Counted from the stretch's first letter, positions 1-8,406 are shown. The stretch is DNA of 27,662 nt from an uncultured Caulobacter sp. (GCA_937925635.1 CALALX010000042.1:1-27662); one strand, 5' to 3'. The notes: generated from the sequence alone by a model not told the origin. Program-made: numbers and translations.

Positions 1-117
1 TTCTTCGAGATCATCCAGCGCAAGGGCAACGAGGGCTTCGGCGAGGGCAACTTCAAGGCGCTGTTCGAGTCGATCGAGCTCGACCAGATCCGCCGCGGCG
101 TGGTGAAGGCGGACTAG
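1..117 (+). CDS. hpd: 4-hydroxyphenylpyruvate dioxygenase, C-terminal end (partial)
   Basis: The reading frame open at base 1 gives 38 residues and stops with TAG at 115-117. The visible start, FFEIIQRKGNEGFGEGNFK, is the very conserved C-terminal signature of HPPD. In this family the Glu of the FFEIIQR motif (third residue here) is the third ligand of the catalytic Fe(II), after two upstream His that lie outside the window. HPPD is a cytoplasmic non-haem iron enzyme that converts 4-hydroxyphenylpyruvate to homogentisate. The next enzymes, hmgA and fahA, lie downstream on the same strand, so the call fits its context. The stop codon shares the palindrome CTAG (114-117) with the stop of the convergent small gene. 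Only the last tenth of the protein is present, so nothing can be said about its start or promoter. Confidence 0.93.
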   Translation, partial: FFEIIQRKGNEGFGEGNFKALFESIELDQIRRGVVKAD

Positions 118-335
118 GCCGAGGTCAACTCGAGCCGGCGCTCGATGCGTTCGAGGCGAAAGTCGAACGTATCCATGCGCCGGTTCATCGCGCTCAGGCC
201 TTCTTCGATGAGGCTGACGCGAACCTTGATGTTGGACATGTCCTCCTTGAGGTTGGCGATGTCGTCGCCCACACGGTTCAGCTGGGCCTGAATCCGCTGA
301 AGCATCGGGACGACGATGTCGGTCACCTCTGACAT
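114..335 (-). CDS. small coiled-coil protein, function unknown
   Basis: This is a 73-residue protein read right to left, starting MSEVTDIVVPMLQRIQAQL. It is almost entirely predicted amphipathic helix with heptad-like spacing of Leu, Ile and Val (QRIQAQL, DIANLKEDM, VRVSLIEEGL, FRLERIERRLEL), so a short homo-oligomeric coiled coil is likely. It has no signal peptide or membrane segment. Small proteins of this look are widespread hypotheticals in alphaproteobacteria. I chose the ATG at 335. A longer version starting at 386 is possible, but it would overlap the start of the asparaginase gene at 356. No good Shine-Dalgarno is visible for either. The stop overlaps the hpd stop in the shared CTAG. 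Function cannot be inferred. Confidence 0.6.
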   Translation of the reverse strand: MSEVTDIVVPMLQRIQAQLNRVGDDIANLKEDMSNIKVRVSLIEEGLSAMNRRMDTFDFRLERIERRLELTSA

Positions 336-355
336 GACGTGAACATAGGGCGAAC

Positions 356-1417
356 ATGACGCGAGCGCAATTGAAATCTCTCGCAATGATTGTGGCGACG
401 GGCCTCGTCCTCCTGGCCTCGCCCGCCCTCGCCAAGCCCAAGTGGGCGCTGGTGATACACGGCGGCGCCGGCGTCATCGAGCGCAAGGACCTGACGCCAG
501 AGGTCGAGGCCGCCTACCGCAAGGCCATGGCCGACGCCGCCGCCAAGGGCTCGAAGGTCCTCGCCGAGGGCGGCGCGGCGATGGACGCCGTCGAGGCGGT
601 GATCCGCGATCTCGAGGACGATCCGCTGTTCAACGCCGGCCGCGGCGCGGTCTTCACGGCTGAGGGACGCAACGAGCTCGACGCCGCCGTCATGGACGGC
701 AGGACGCTGAGGGCCGGCTCGGTGGCCGGTGTCACCCGCACCCGCCACCCGATCACCCTGGCCCGTGCGGTCATGGAGAAGTCGCGGCACGTGATGATGA
801 TCGGCGCGGGCGCCGACGCCTTCGCGGCCAGCCAGGGCCTGGAGCAGGTCGACCCGTCGTTCTTCTTCACCGAGCGCCGCTGGCAGGGGCTGGTCAGGGA
901 GCTGACGGCCCAGGGCCTGCCGGTTCCCGCCCGTCCGGCCGGCGCGCCGGCGCCGCAGGCGGCCGTCCACGGCCTGCCTGACGACAGCGACCGCAAGTTC
1001 GGCACCGTCGGCGTCGTGGCCCTGGACAGTCGGGGCGACCTCGCCGCCGGCACCTCGACGGGCGGCATGACGGCCAAGCGCTGGGGCCGAGTTGGCGACG
1101 CGCCGGTCATCGGCGCGGGCACCTATGCCTCCAATCAGTCCTGCGCCGTCTCCGCGACGGGCTCGGGTGAGTATTTCATCCGCCTGACGGTGGCCCGCGA
1201 GGTCTGCGCCCTGGTGCAGTATGAGGGCGTGCCCCTGCAGCAGGCGGCTGACACGGTGATCCAGGACCGGCTGACCGCCATCGGCGGCGACGGCGGCGTC
1301 ATCGCCATCGCGCCGGACGGCCAGATCGCCTGGAGCTTCAACACGCCGGGCATGTACCGCGCCCGCGCGGCGGACGGAGAACCGACCGTGGTCTCAATCT
1401 TCAAGGATGAGCAGTAG
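356..1417 (+). CDS. iaaA: isoaspartyl peptidase / plant-type L-asparaginase precursor
   Basis: This is a 353-residue Ntn-hydrolase of the type 2 asparaginase family, which cleaves beta-aspartyl (isoaspartyl) peptides and often L-Asn. Residues 1-26 form a signal peptide (hydrophobic stretch about 8-24, ending ASPALA before KPK), so the enzyme is probably periplasmic. Family marks are HGGAG at 35-39, FNAGRGAVF near 92-100, and the autoproteolysis site FGTVG. Thr217 should become the new N-terminal nucleophile after self-cleavage. The TSTGG block follows at about 233-237. The variable linker before Thr217 is proline- and alanine-rich, as is common. The stop lies 2 nt before the hmgA start, so the two are surely cotranscribed. 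That is an unusual partner for homogentisate degradation, although both feed amino-acid carbon into central metabolism. The ATG at 356 is chosen because it gives an intact signal peptide. Confidence 0.88.
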   Translation: MTRAQLKSLAMIVATGLVLLASPALAKPKWALVIHGGAGVIERKDLTPEVEAAYRKAMADAAAKGSKVLAEGGAAMDAVEAVIRDLEDDPLFNAGRGAVFTAEGRNELDAAVMDGRTLRAGSVAGVTRTRHPITLARAVMEKSRHVMMIGAGADAFAASQGLEQVDPSFFFTERRWQGLVRELTAQGLPVPARPAGAPAPQAAVHGLPDDSDRKFGTVGVVALDSRGDLAAGTSTGGMTAKRWGRVGDAPVIGAGTYASNQSCAVSATGSGEYFIRLTVAREVCALVQYEGVPLQQAADTVIQDRLTAIGGDGGVIAIAPDGQIAWSFNTPGMYRARAADGEPTVVSIFKDEQ

Positions 1418-1419
1418 TC

Positions 1420-2556
1420 ATGGCCAAGGGTAACTGGATCCCCGTCCGCGGCGCGCAGGGCCTGCACAGCCGCCAGGCGCACGCCGACCTTCCAGAAGGG
1501 ACCTATGAGCGCGAGGTGTCCAAGGAGGGCTTCTTCGGCCCGGCCGCCTTCCTCTACCACCGGCGCCCGCCGACCGGCTGGACCAGCTTCGAGGGGCCGC
1601 TGCGCCCGCGCGCGTTCGACCTGAACGGCCTCAACGAGGCGGCGCGCTCGCCATGGGACGCGCCGGTCGTGCTGCACAACGCCGCCTGCGAGATGCGGTT
1701 CTGGAAGCTGAGCACGCCGATGCCGGCGTTGGCCCGCAACGCCGACGGCGACCAGCTGCTGTTCGTCCACGCTGGCAGCGGAGACCTGTTCTGCGACTAC
1801 GGCCGCATCGGCTACGTCGCCGGCGACTATCTCTACCTGCCGCGCGGGACCATGTGGCGGCTGGCGCCGTCCGAACCCACCGCGATCCTGACCATCCAGG
1901 CGACCAACGGCCACTACACCCTGCCGGACAAGGGACTGCTGGGCCCGCATGCGCTGTTCGACCCGGCCCTGTTCGACACCCCGGTGATGGACGAGGCCTT
2001 CCGCGACCACCAGGCCGACGACGGCGAGACGGCGGTCCACATCAAAAGGCGCGGCCAGGTCTCGGTCGCCACCTATCCGTACAATCCGCTCGACGCCGTC
2101 GGCTGGCATGGCGAACTGGCCCCCGCGCGGATCAACGTGAAGGACTTCCGGCCCCTGGTCAGCGCCCGCTACCACCTGCCGCCGAGCGTCCACACCACCT
2201 TCCTGGCCGACCGTTTCGTGGTCTGCACCTTCGCGCCGCGACCGTTCGAGACCGACCCTGGCGCGATCAAGATCCCGTTCTTCCACAACAACGAGGACTA
2301 CGACGAGGTCCTGTTCTACCACGCCGGCGACTTCTTCAGCCGCGATCACATCGAGGCCGGGATGATGACCTTCCATCCCTCGGGCTTCACCCATGGACCG
2401 CACCCCAAGGCCCTGAAGAAGATGCTGGTCCAGGACAAGGCGGCGACCGACGAATACGCGGTGATGATCGACACCCGCGATCCGCTCGAAGTGGGCGAGG
2501 GCGCGTCAGCGGTCGAGAACCCCGCCTACGTCGACAGCTGGAAGGCGCAGGGGTGA
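1420..2556 (+). CDS. hmgA: homogentisate 1,2-dioxygenase (short form)
   Basis: This is a 378-residue cupin-type, non-haem Fe(II) dioxygenase that opens the homogentisate ring to maleylacetoacetate in the cytoplasm. Family features include VLHNAACEMRFWK (about 84-96), the cupin strand GDQLLFVHAGSGDL (about 110-123), GDYLYLPRGTMWRL (about 135-148), and the metal region. By alignment to the well-studied enzyme, the iron ligands are most likely His289, Glu296 and His325 (in FTHGPHPKA); the exact Glu carries a one-residue uncertainty. The protein is about 50-60 residues shorter than the classical 430-445-residue enzyme, mostly in the N-terminal half. It sits 2 nt after iaaA and its TGA overlaps the GTG of the next gene. 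Neighbouring hpd and fahA support the role. Confidence 0.9.
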   Translation: MAKGNWIPVRGAQGLHSRQAHADLPEGTYEREVSKEGFFGPAAFLYHRRPPTGWTSFEGPLRPRAFDLNGLNEAARSPWDAPVVLHNAACEMRFWKLSTPMPALARNADGDQLLFVHAGSGDLFCDYGRIGYVAGDYLYLPRGTMWRLAPSEPTAILTIQATNGHYTLPDKGLLGPHALFDPALFDTPVMDEAFRDHQADDGETAVHIKRRGQVSVATYPYNPLDAVGWHGELAPARINVKDFRPLVSARYHLPPSVHTTFLADRFVVCTFAPRPFETDPGAIKIPFFHNNEDYDEVLFYHAGDFFSRDHIEAGMMTFHPSGFTHGPHPKALKKMLVQDKAATDEYAVMIDTRDPLEVGEGASAVENPAYVDSWKAQG

Positions 2557-2828
2557 GCGAGGCGGCTGATCCCGATCTCCTGGCCATGGCCGAGGACGAA
2601 CTCGCGCGCGCCGTGACCCTGAGCTGGCGCGACGCGTCCAAGGTCACCCCGTGGGGCGACACCTTCGACGGAATCTCGCCTGCCGGGCGAAATGTGCAGG
2701 TTGAACGCAACTACCTCTGGTCCGATGGCGAAGGCGGGGACATTCTCGTGGAGATAGCGGTGTTCGGCGGCCCCTCGCGCTACGATGCGGGCGCGAGAGT
2801 CAGCCGGACGATCCGCAAGGGCGGCTAG
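2553..2828 (+). CDS. conserved-looking 91-residue hypothetical protein
   Basis: This small frame opens with GTG at 2553, which overlaps the hmgA stop as GTGA, and ends at TAG 2826-2828. The overlap with hmgA and the absence of any competing frame with good coding character argue that it is real and translationally coupled. The product is acidic in its N-terminal half (SEAADPDLLAMAEDELA) and then has a strand-rich part (RNVQVERNYLW, GGDILVEIAVFGG) that ends basic (RVSRTIRKGG). There is no signal peptide, membrane segment, cysteine pair or recognised motif. Placement between hmgA and the His-rich protein suggests an accessory role to tyrosine catabolism, but no function is assigned. Confidence 0.72.
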   Translation: MSEAADPDLLAMAEDELARAVTLSWRDASKVTPWGDTFDGISPAGRNVQVERNYLWSDGEGGDILVEIAVFGGPSRYDAGARVSRTIRKGG

Positions 2829-2856
2829 AACGGCGGCCCGGTCGAGGGGGTAGAGC

Positions 2857-3630
2857 ATGGTCGAGCATAGTGAATTTCCGTGGGGCCCCGAGACGGTTCC
2901 GGGTCTCCTGACGCCGGTGGGCGTCGCGGGCTGGATCATCGCCGGAGTGTTGGCGCTTCTGCTGATGAACGCGCTGCGCGTGCCGGACGGCGGCAAACGC
3001 AGAAAGCTGCCGTCCAAGGAAATCTCCGATACCTACGAGATGATCCTGATCGCCGCGCGACACGCGCTGAGCCAGGACGATTACGGCATCCTCGCCGGCG
3101 CCAATTTGCTGCGAAGGGTGATCGAGACCCGCCTTGGCCGAACGCTCAAGCTCGGCGGCGAGGTGGGCAAGTTGCTCAAGGCCATCAGCGAGGCGATGGG
3201 GGAGAAGGACAAGTCCAAGGAGAAGGATAAGGGGCACGGTGGAGGCCATGGCGGCCACAGCGGCGGCCATTCTGCCAGGGGCGGGGCCGGCTCAACCCTG
3301 GCCGCAGTCGGCAATAACGTTCACGGTCCCTCGATCACCGTGAATGTCGGCGTGGCGGAGAAGCCAGAAGCACATGACGCGGCGCACGGTGACGGCCACG
3401 GCCACGACGACCACGTCGATCACGACGACCACCACGATGATCACGACAAGCCCCTCAGTCTCGAGGACCAGCTGCTGGCGGTGCGGCGCGCGGTCCGCGA
3501 CTTCGAAATCTGGTGGAGCAACCGCGCTGGTCGCATCGGCGACATGGAAGGCGCGCTCAAGGACTTCACCGATCCCGAGCCGCTCGATGAAACCACCAAG
3601 ACGATCCTCAAGAAAAACGAGTCCAAATGA
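2857..3630 (+). CDS. histidine-rich single-pass membrane protein
   Basis: This 257-residue protein is of unknown family. It has a short N-terminus and one membrane helix at about 21-40 (VGVAGWIIAGVLALLLMNAL), followed by KRRK, which predicts a cytoplasmic C-terminal domain. A helical segment comes next (53-113), then a Lys/Glu linker (116-125). Two histidine clusters follow: H127, H131, H134 and H138 set in glycines, and H173 to H196 with nine His among Asp residues. A final helical segment with IWWSNR lies at about 202-250. Gly-His and Asp-His repeats of this kind usually bind Ni, Zn, Co or Fe. An SD-like GAGGGGG lies just upstream. The stop overlaps the fahA start as ATGA, so it is translationally coupled to fahA. 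A metal-buffering or chaperone role for the iron and Mg enzymes of this pathway is inference only. Confidence 0.82.
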   Translation: MVEHSEFPWGPETVPGLLTPVGVAGWIIAGVLALLLMNALRVPDGGKRRKLPSKEISDTYEMILIAARHALSQDDYGILAGANLLRRVIETRLGRTLKLGGEVGKLLKAISEAMGEKDKSKEKDKGHGGGHGGHSGGHSARGGAGSTLAAVGNNVHGPSITVNVGVAEKPEAHDAAHGDGHGHDDHVDHDDHHDDHDKPLSLEDQLLAVRRAVRDFEIWWSNRAGRIGDMEGALKDFTDPEPLDETTKTILKKNESK

Positions 3631-4640
3631 AGCTTGCGTCCCTCAAGGGCGGCCGTGACGGCCGTCTCGTCGTCGTTTCCTCCGACCTGGCCTGGTTCAC
3701 GCCGGCCGACACGATCGCCCCGACCCTGCAGGCGGCGCTCGACGACTGGGCCAGGTGCGAGCCGCTCCTCAAGGGACTGAGCGACAGCCTCGAGCACGGC
3801 GCGGTGCCGAAGGAGCGCTTCCACGAGCACGACGCCCATTCGCCGCTGCCCCGCGCCTTCCAGTGGGCCGACGGCAGCGCCTACGTGAACCATGTGGCGC
3901 TGGTCCGGAAGGCGCGCGCCGCCGACATGCCGGAGAGCTTCTGGACCGACCCCTTGATGTATCAGGGCGGCTCCGACGGCTTTCTGGCGCCGCGCGATCC
4001 GATCCCGCTCAAGGACGAAGCCTGGGGCTGCGACCTCGAGGGCGAGGTGGCGGTGGTCACCGGCGACGTGCCGCTCGGCGCCTCGCGCGACGAAGCCCTG
4101 GCCGCCATACGGCTGGTGATGCTCGTCAATGACGTCAGCCTGCGCAACCTGATCCCGGCTGAGCTGGCCAAGAACTTCGGCTTCTTCCAGTCCAAGCCGG
4201 CCAGCGCCTTCTCGCCGGTGGCGGTGACGCCCGACTCGCTCGGCGACCGCTGGAAGGACGGCAAGCTGCACGGAGCTCTTGAGGTCGAGCTCAACGGCAA
4301 GCCGTTCGGCGAGGCCGACGCCGGCGTCGACATGACTTTCGACTTCGGGACGCTGATCGCCCACGCCGCCAAGACCCGCGCCTTGTCGGCCGGCACGATC
4401 ATCGGTTCGGGCACGGTCTCGAACCGCGACGCCGACGGCGGTCCAGGCAAGCCGATCGACCAGGGCGGCCTTGGCTACAGCTGCATCGCCGAGGTGCGCA
4501 CGGTCGAGACGTTGCTCGCCGGAGAGGCGAAAACACCGTTCCTGCGCCACGGCGACAAGGTGCGCATTGAGATGCGCGGCGCCCGGCGGCACTCCATCTT
4601 CGGGGCCATCGAGCAGGAGGTCGTGGTCCCGGGCAAATGA
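3627..4640 (+). CDS. fahA: fumarylacetoacetase (FAH family)
   Basis: This 337-residue FAH-fold hydrolase splits fumarylacetoacetate into fumarate and acetoacetate, the last step of tyrosine degradation. It has an N-terminal small domain (1-75), then the catalytic FAH domain containing LMYQGGSDGFLAPRDPI (110-126). The divalent-metal ligands Glu138 and Glu140 lie in CDLEGEVAVV, and Asp169 in MLVNDVSLRN. Further family marks are KNFGFFQSKPASAF (about 181-194) and the Gly-rich GTIIGSGTVSNRD. The length matches the short bacterial FAH proteins rather than the ~420-residue animal enzyme. Its ATG overlaps the stop of the His-rich gene, and its TGA overlaps a possible ATG of the MarR gene. No separate maleylacetoacetate isomerase is visible in this operon; the GST at 11830 or a distant gene could supply that step. 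Confidence 0.92.
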   Translation: MKLASLKGGRDGRLVVVSSDLAWFTPADTIAPTLQAALDDWARCEPLLKGLSDSLEHGAVPKERFHEHDAHSPLPRAFQWADGSAYVNHVALVRKARAADMPESFWTDPLMYQGGSDGFLAPRDPIPLKDEAWGCDLEGEVAVVTGDVPLGASRDEALAAIRLVMLVNDVSLRNLIPAELAKNFGFFQSKPASAFSPVAVTPDSLGDRWKDGKLHGALEVELNGKPFGEADAGVDMTFDFGTLIAHAAKTRALSAGTIIGSGTVSNRDADGGPGKPIDQGGLGYSCIAEVRTVETLLAGEAKTPFLRHGDKVRIEMRGARRHSIFGAIEQEVVVPGK

Positions 4641-4657
4641 CGAGGAGGCCCAAGGGC

Positions 4658-5152
4658 ATGGCTTCAAACGTGACGCCGCTCGCGGCGCGCGACGGCGGCG
4701 GGACGGACGGGCTGGCGCTCGACGACTATCTGCCGTTCCGCCTGTCGGTCGCCTCGAATGGCGTTTCGCGCCTGATCGCCCGGGCCTACGAAGATCGCTT
4801 CGCGCTGTCGATCCCGCAGTGGCGGCTGATGGCGGTGCTGGCCGAGGGGCCGCTGTCGCCCCAGGCGATCGTGGCGCGCACGGCCATGGACAAGGTGACG
4901 GTGAGCCGGGCCGCCCAGGGTCTTCTGACCCGCCACCTCGTGGCCCGAACCGACAGTCCTTCCGACGGTCGCTCGCACATCCTGACGCTCACCGAAACCG
5001 GTCGCCGCCTGCACGCCGAGATCGCGCCTCTCGCGCTCGCCTACGAGGCCGCGCTGTTGGCGGGACTCGCCCCGGCCGAAGTCGCACAGCTCAAGCGGCT
5101 GCTGCAGCGCCTGGAAGCCGCCGCCGCCCGGCTGTCCGGCGAGGGCGGCTAG
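4658..5152 (+). CDS. MarR-family transcriptional regulator
   Basis: This 164-residue winged-helix repressor is likely the local regulator of the homogentisate operon. The wHTH spans about residues 50-118: the helix around IPQWRLMAVLAEGPLSPQAI, the recognition helix MDKVTVSRAAQGL (77-89), and the wing with the typical DSPSDGRSHILTLTETG. N- and C-terminal helices (about 22-45 and 120-160) would form the dimer interface. I chose ATG 4658 because GAGGAGG at 4642-4648 is a near-perfect Shine-Dalgarno 9 nt upstream. An in-frame ATG at 4637 overlaps the fahA stop but has no SD. MarR proteins beside aromatic pathways typically respond to pathway acids; binding of homogentisate or a related acid is inference. 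No palindromic operator was pinned down. Confidence 0.88.
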   Translation: MASNVTPLAARDGGGTDGLALDDYLPFRLSVASNGVSRLIARAYEDRFALSIPQWRLMAVLAEGPLSPQAIVARTAMDKVTVSRAAQGLLTRHLVARTDSPSDGRSHILTLTETGRRLHAEIAPLALAYEAALLAGLAPAEVAQLKRLLQRLEAAAARLSGEGG

Positions 5153-5259
5153 CTGCGTCCGGGGCGGGCCGAATGACGATGTCGCCAGCCGTGCGTTGAC
5201 CCCGCCGCGGCGCGCTGCGACTGTCCGCCATCACGATCCTCCGACGGACCCTTTTTCTC

Positions 5260-6795
<1,536 letters not shown>

Positions 6796-6812
6796 TCGCG
6801 CCGGTTTGAGGT

Positions 6813-6848
6813 GGACGGTCGTGGCCCGCCTGTGGCAATCGACCGTCC
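6813..6848 (+). terminator. long inverted repeat after the M49-like gene, candidate terminator
   Basis: The arms GGACGGTCG (6813-6821) and CGACCGTCC (6840-6848) are perfectly complementary over 9 bp, with an 18-nt loop. They lie 17 nt after the stop of the peptidase gene and 38 nt before tRNA-Leu. No U-run follows, so this may be a terminator of the U-less kind common in GC-rich alphaproteobacteria, or simply an RNA-stabilising hairpin. Confidence 0.45.
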
Positions 6849-6886
6849 CCACGCCGCGTTCCGTCCGGGACGCGTGCGACGCCTGT

Positions 6887-6970
6887 GCGGGTGTGGTGGA
6901 ATGGTAGACGCGGGGGTCTCAAAAACCCCTTCCGAGAGGAGTGTCGGTTCGAGTCCGACCACCCGCACCA
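6887..6970 (+). tRNA. tRNA-Leu (anticodon CAA)
   Basis: A complete class II cloverleaf can be drawn. The acceptor GCGGGTG (6887-6893) pairs with CACCCGC (6960-6966). The anticodon stem GGGGT/ACCCC (6913-6917/6925-6929) holds the loop CTCAAAA with anticodon CAA at 6920-6922. The extended variable arm at about 6930-6942 has a TCC/GGA stem. The T-arm GTCGG-TTCGAGT-CCGAC spans 6943-6959, followed by discriminator A6967 and an encoded CCA at 6968-6970. It reads UUG, a rare leucine codon in GC-rich genomes. A decayed copy of its 3' half lies about 1.4 kb downstream, which suggests that the 3' end has served as an integration site. Confidence 0.96.
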
Positions 6971-7044
6971 GAGCTACCGCAAGGACCCGGCGCTCTAGCT
7001 GCGCTTGGGTTCTCTATCAGCCATGACTCCGATAGCCTTTTCTG

Positions 7045-8313
7045 ATGGCTAAGCTGACGAAGGCGATTATCGCGGAAGCGGACAAGCTGCCGCGTCTCAT
7101 GATGTGCGGCATCGTCGAGCGGAAGCTAAGGGCCCAAGGCATTGAGCTTGAGGGTGACGAGCTCGCCGCCTTAGTTGATCGCCTCCTTGAGAACGGCGAC
7201 GGCACCTTCACCTTTGGGGAGGGGAACGAGGCGCTTCGGAATATCGACCTGATATTCGACGAAGAGGACTCGAAGGAGATTGAGCGGACCATCGCAAACT
7301 TCACGGAAGAGATTCCGGCCATGGTCGAGCGTGTGATCGAGACCAGTGGCGCGAACCTCTTCAGTTCGCTCAGAGAGGCCTGGCAGGTCGAGGGCGCGCT
7401 TCAGCAATTCGATGCCGACGGTTTCCGCGAGAGACTTGAAGACCGTTGGGGTGAGGGGTTGGACCTCCTGCGCATGTTGCTCACATGTGCGCGTGAAATC
7501 GGCACCGAGACCGACAAGCGACATCGGCGCTCGAGGTCAAGGCGATACGCAAACAGGCGCTTCGTCCTCACACGGCTCCACTTGCGCGCCTGCCAGGTTG
7601 CCGACGAGGTCATCACGCTACTGGAGAATGGCTTCGCCGACGGCGCCTTGGCCCGTTGGCGCACGCTCCATGAGATAGATGTGACGGCGACGGTGATCGA
7701 GGATGGCGACGAGGATCTGGCCCTCCGATTCATCGAGCATGACGTCGTCGAGGTGAAGAAACACGCCGACGACTATGACGAGAAGCAAGTTCCTATGGGG
7801 TATGCGCCGGTTGCGCCTCGCGAGAGGAAGCGCATCGAGAAGGCCTATGCAGACGTGATCGCTCGCTACGGTTCGGAGTTTCGGAGCGAGTACGGATGGG
7901 CCGCGAAGCACCTGAACTCCAAGCGGCCGACCTTCAAGGATCTTCAGGCACGCGCCAACCAATCGGGCATGAACACCTACTACAAGCTGGCGAACTTCCA
8001 AGTTCACGCTGGTGCTCGTGCAATGTTCTTCCGGCTGGGTTCTTTGGGCAGGGAGATGCCAATCGCCGGGCGCAGCAACGCAGGTCTCATGGAACCGGGT
8101 CAGAACACCGCCTACACGCTGGTGCGCATTACGGGGGCGCTTGTCGGGCGGCTTCGGAACCTCGACAGCATGGTGGAAATGAAGAGCATTCTCCACATGC
8201 GCGACGCCATTCCCCCGGCGTTCCACCGGGCCGCTAACCGCCTCCGCCGGGACGAAGCCCGCTTTCAGAAGGAGAGGCGCGAGAAGTCCGGCGGCAAACC
8301 GGCCAAGCGCTGA
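7045..8313 (+). CDS. DUF5677-like protein, putatively acquired
   Basis: This 422-residue, soluble, mostly helical protein has no signal peptide. The central part, LHLRACQVADEVITLLENG followed by FADGALARWRTLHEI (about residues 172-206), is the characteristic helix pair of DUF5677 proteins. The next stretch (RFIEHDVVEVKKHADDYDE) and the later SGMNTYYKLANFQVHAGA also fit this family, whose biochemical function is not known to me. The N-terminal 120 residues are acidic and specific to this protein; the C-terminus is basic (ARFQKERREKSGGKPAKR). Base composition is less GC-rich than the flanks, and the gene sits alone between tRNA-Leu and a decayed tRNA repeat, so transfer is likely. No clear Shine-Dalgarno precedes the ATG at 7045. 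Such orphans at tRNA sites are sometimes defence genes, but nothing in the sequence proves that. Confidence 0.8.
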   Translation: MAKLTKAIIAEADKLPRLMMCGIVERKLRAQGIELEGDELAALVDRLLENGDGTFTFGEGNEALRNIDLIFDEEDSKEIERTIANFTEEIPAMVERVIETSGANLFSSLREAWQVEGALQQFDADGFRERLEDRWGEGLDLLRMLLTCAREIGTETDKRHRRSRSRRYANRRFVLTRLHLRACQVADEVITLLENGFADGALARWRTLHEIDVTATVIEDGDEDLALRFIEHDVVEVKKHADDYDEKQVPMGYAPVAPRERKRIEKAYADVIARYGSEFRSEYGWAAKHLNSKRPTFKDLQARANQSGMNTYYKLANFQVHAGARAMFFRLGSLGREMPIAGRSNAGLMEPGQNTAYTLVRITGALVGRLRNLDSMVEMKSILHMRDAIPPAFHRAANRLRRDEARFQKERREKSGGKPAKR

Positions 8314-8327
8314 GCCGTCGCGCTCGG

Positions 8328-8379
8328 CTCAAAGTCCGGTTCCGCAAGGAGTATCGGTCGAGCGTGACCACCCGCAGCA
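8328..8379 (+). repeat. degenerate direct repeat of the tRNA-Leu 3' half (att-like)
   Basis: The stretch aligns end to end with tRNA-Leu positions 6918-6970. By eye, 41 of 53 columns are identical with a single 1-nt gap. The variable-arm TCC...GGA and the block GACCACCCGCA followed by G/C-CA are kept, but the T-stem no longer pairs and there is no acceptor 5' half, so it cannot be a functional tRNA. It begins 15 nt after the stop of the DUF5677-like gene and most likely marks the far junction of an old insertion. Confidence 0.7.
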
Positions 8380-8406
8380 CGAGGGTTTGAGGGGTGATCG
8401 CTGACC

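Larger units (their letters stand above)
6918..8379. mobile_element. remnant of a small island at tRNA-Leu, bounded by a degenerate tRNA 3'-half repeat
   Basis: The segment from the tRNA anticodon loop (6918) to the decayed tRNA copy ending at 8379 carries a single gene, of DUF5677 type. That gene has visibly lower GC and more mixed third positions than its neighbours, including a rare TTA leucine codon near 7172. Insertions that use the anticodon-loop-to-CCA part of a tRNA as attB are typical of tyrosine-recombinase elements. No integrase is present, so this would be a decayed or satellite insertion. The limits are inferred from the repeat only. Confidence 0.5.

Noticed and set aside
1135..2403. 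Long minus-strand open frame (422 codons) opposite iaaA and hmgA.
   Set aside because: Its product is rich in Arg, Gly, Val and His with no domain logic, while the plus strand encodes recognised enzymes; it is a GC-driven shadow frame.
3231..3450. Repetitive GGCCAC/CACGAC-type DNA, considered as a tandem repeat or CRISPR-like array.
   Set aside because: The repetition follows codons for Gly-His and Asp-His in the His-rich protein; unit length is irregular and there are no spacers.
5196..5224. TTGACC with GACTGT at 17-nt spacing, a possible promoter of the M49-like gene.
   Set aside because: The -10 match is poor and similar chance pairs are frequent; not listed as a feature.
6811..7026. Plus-strand open frame of 71 codons overlapping tRNA-Leu.
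   Set aside because: It runs straight through the complete tRNA cloverleaf and the putative terminator hairpin; it is a chance frame in GC-rich DNA.
7045..8313. Calling the DUF5677-like gene an anti-phage defence gene.
   Set aside because: Only location and composition hint at this; no nuclease, ATPase, TIR or protease motif is visible in the protein.
8339..8379. A second tRNA gene suggested by similarity to tRNA-Leu.
   Set aside because: There is no 5' acceptor half, the T-stem does not pair and the 3' end is altered; treated as an att-like repeat.
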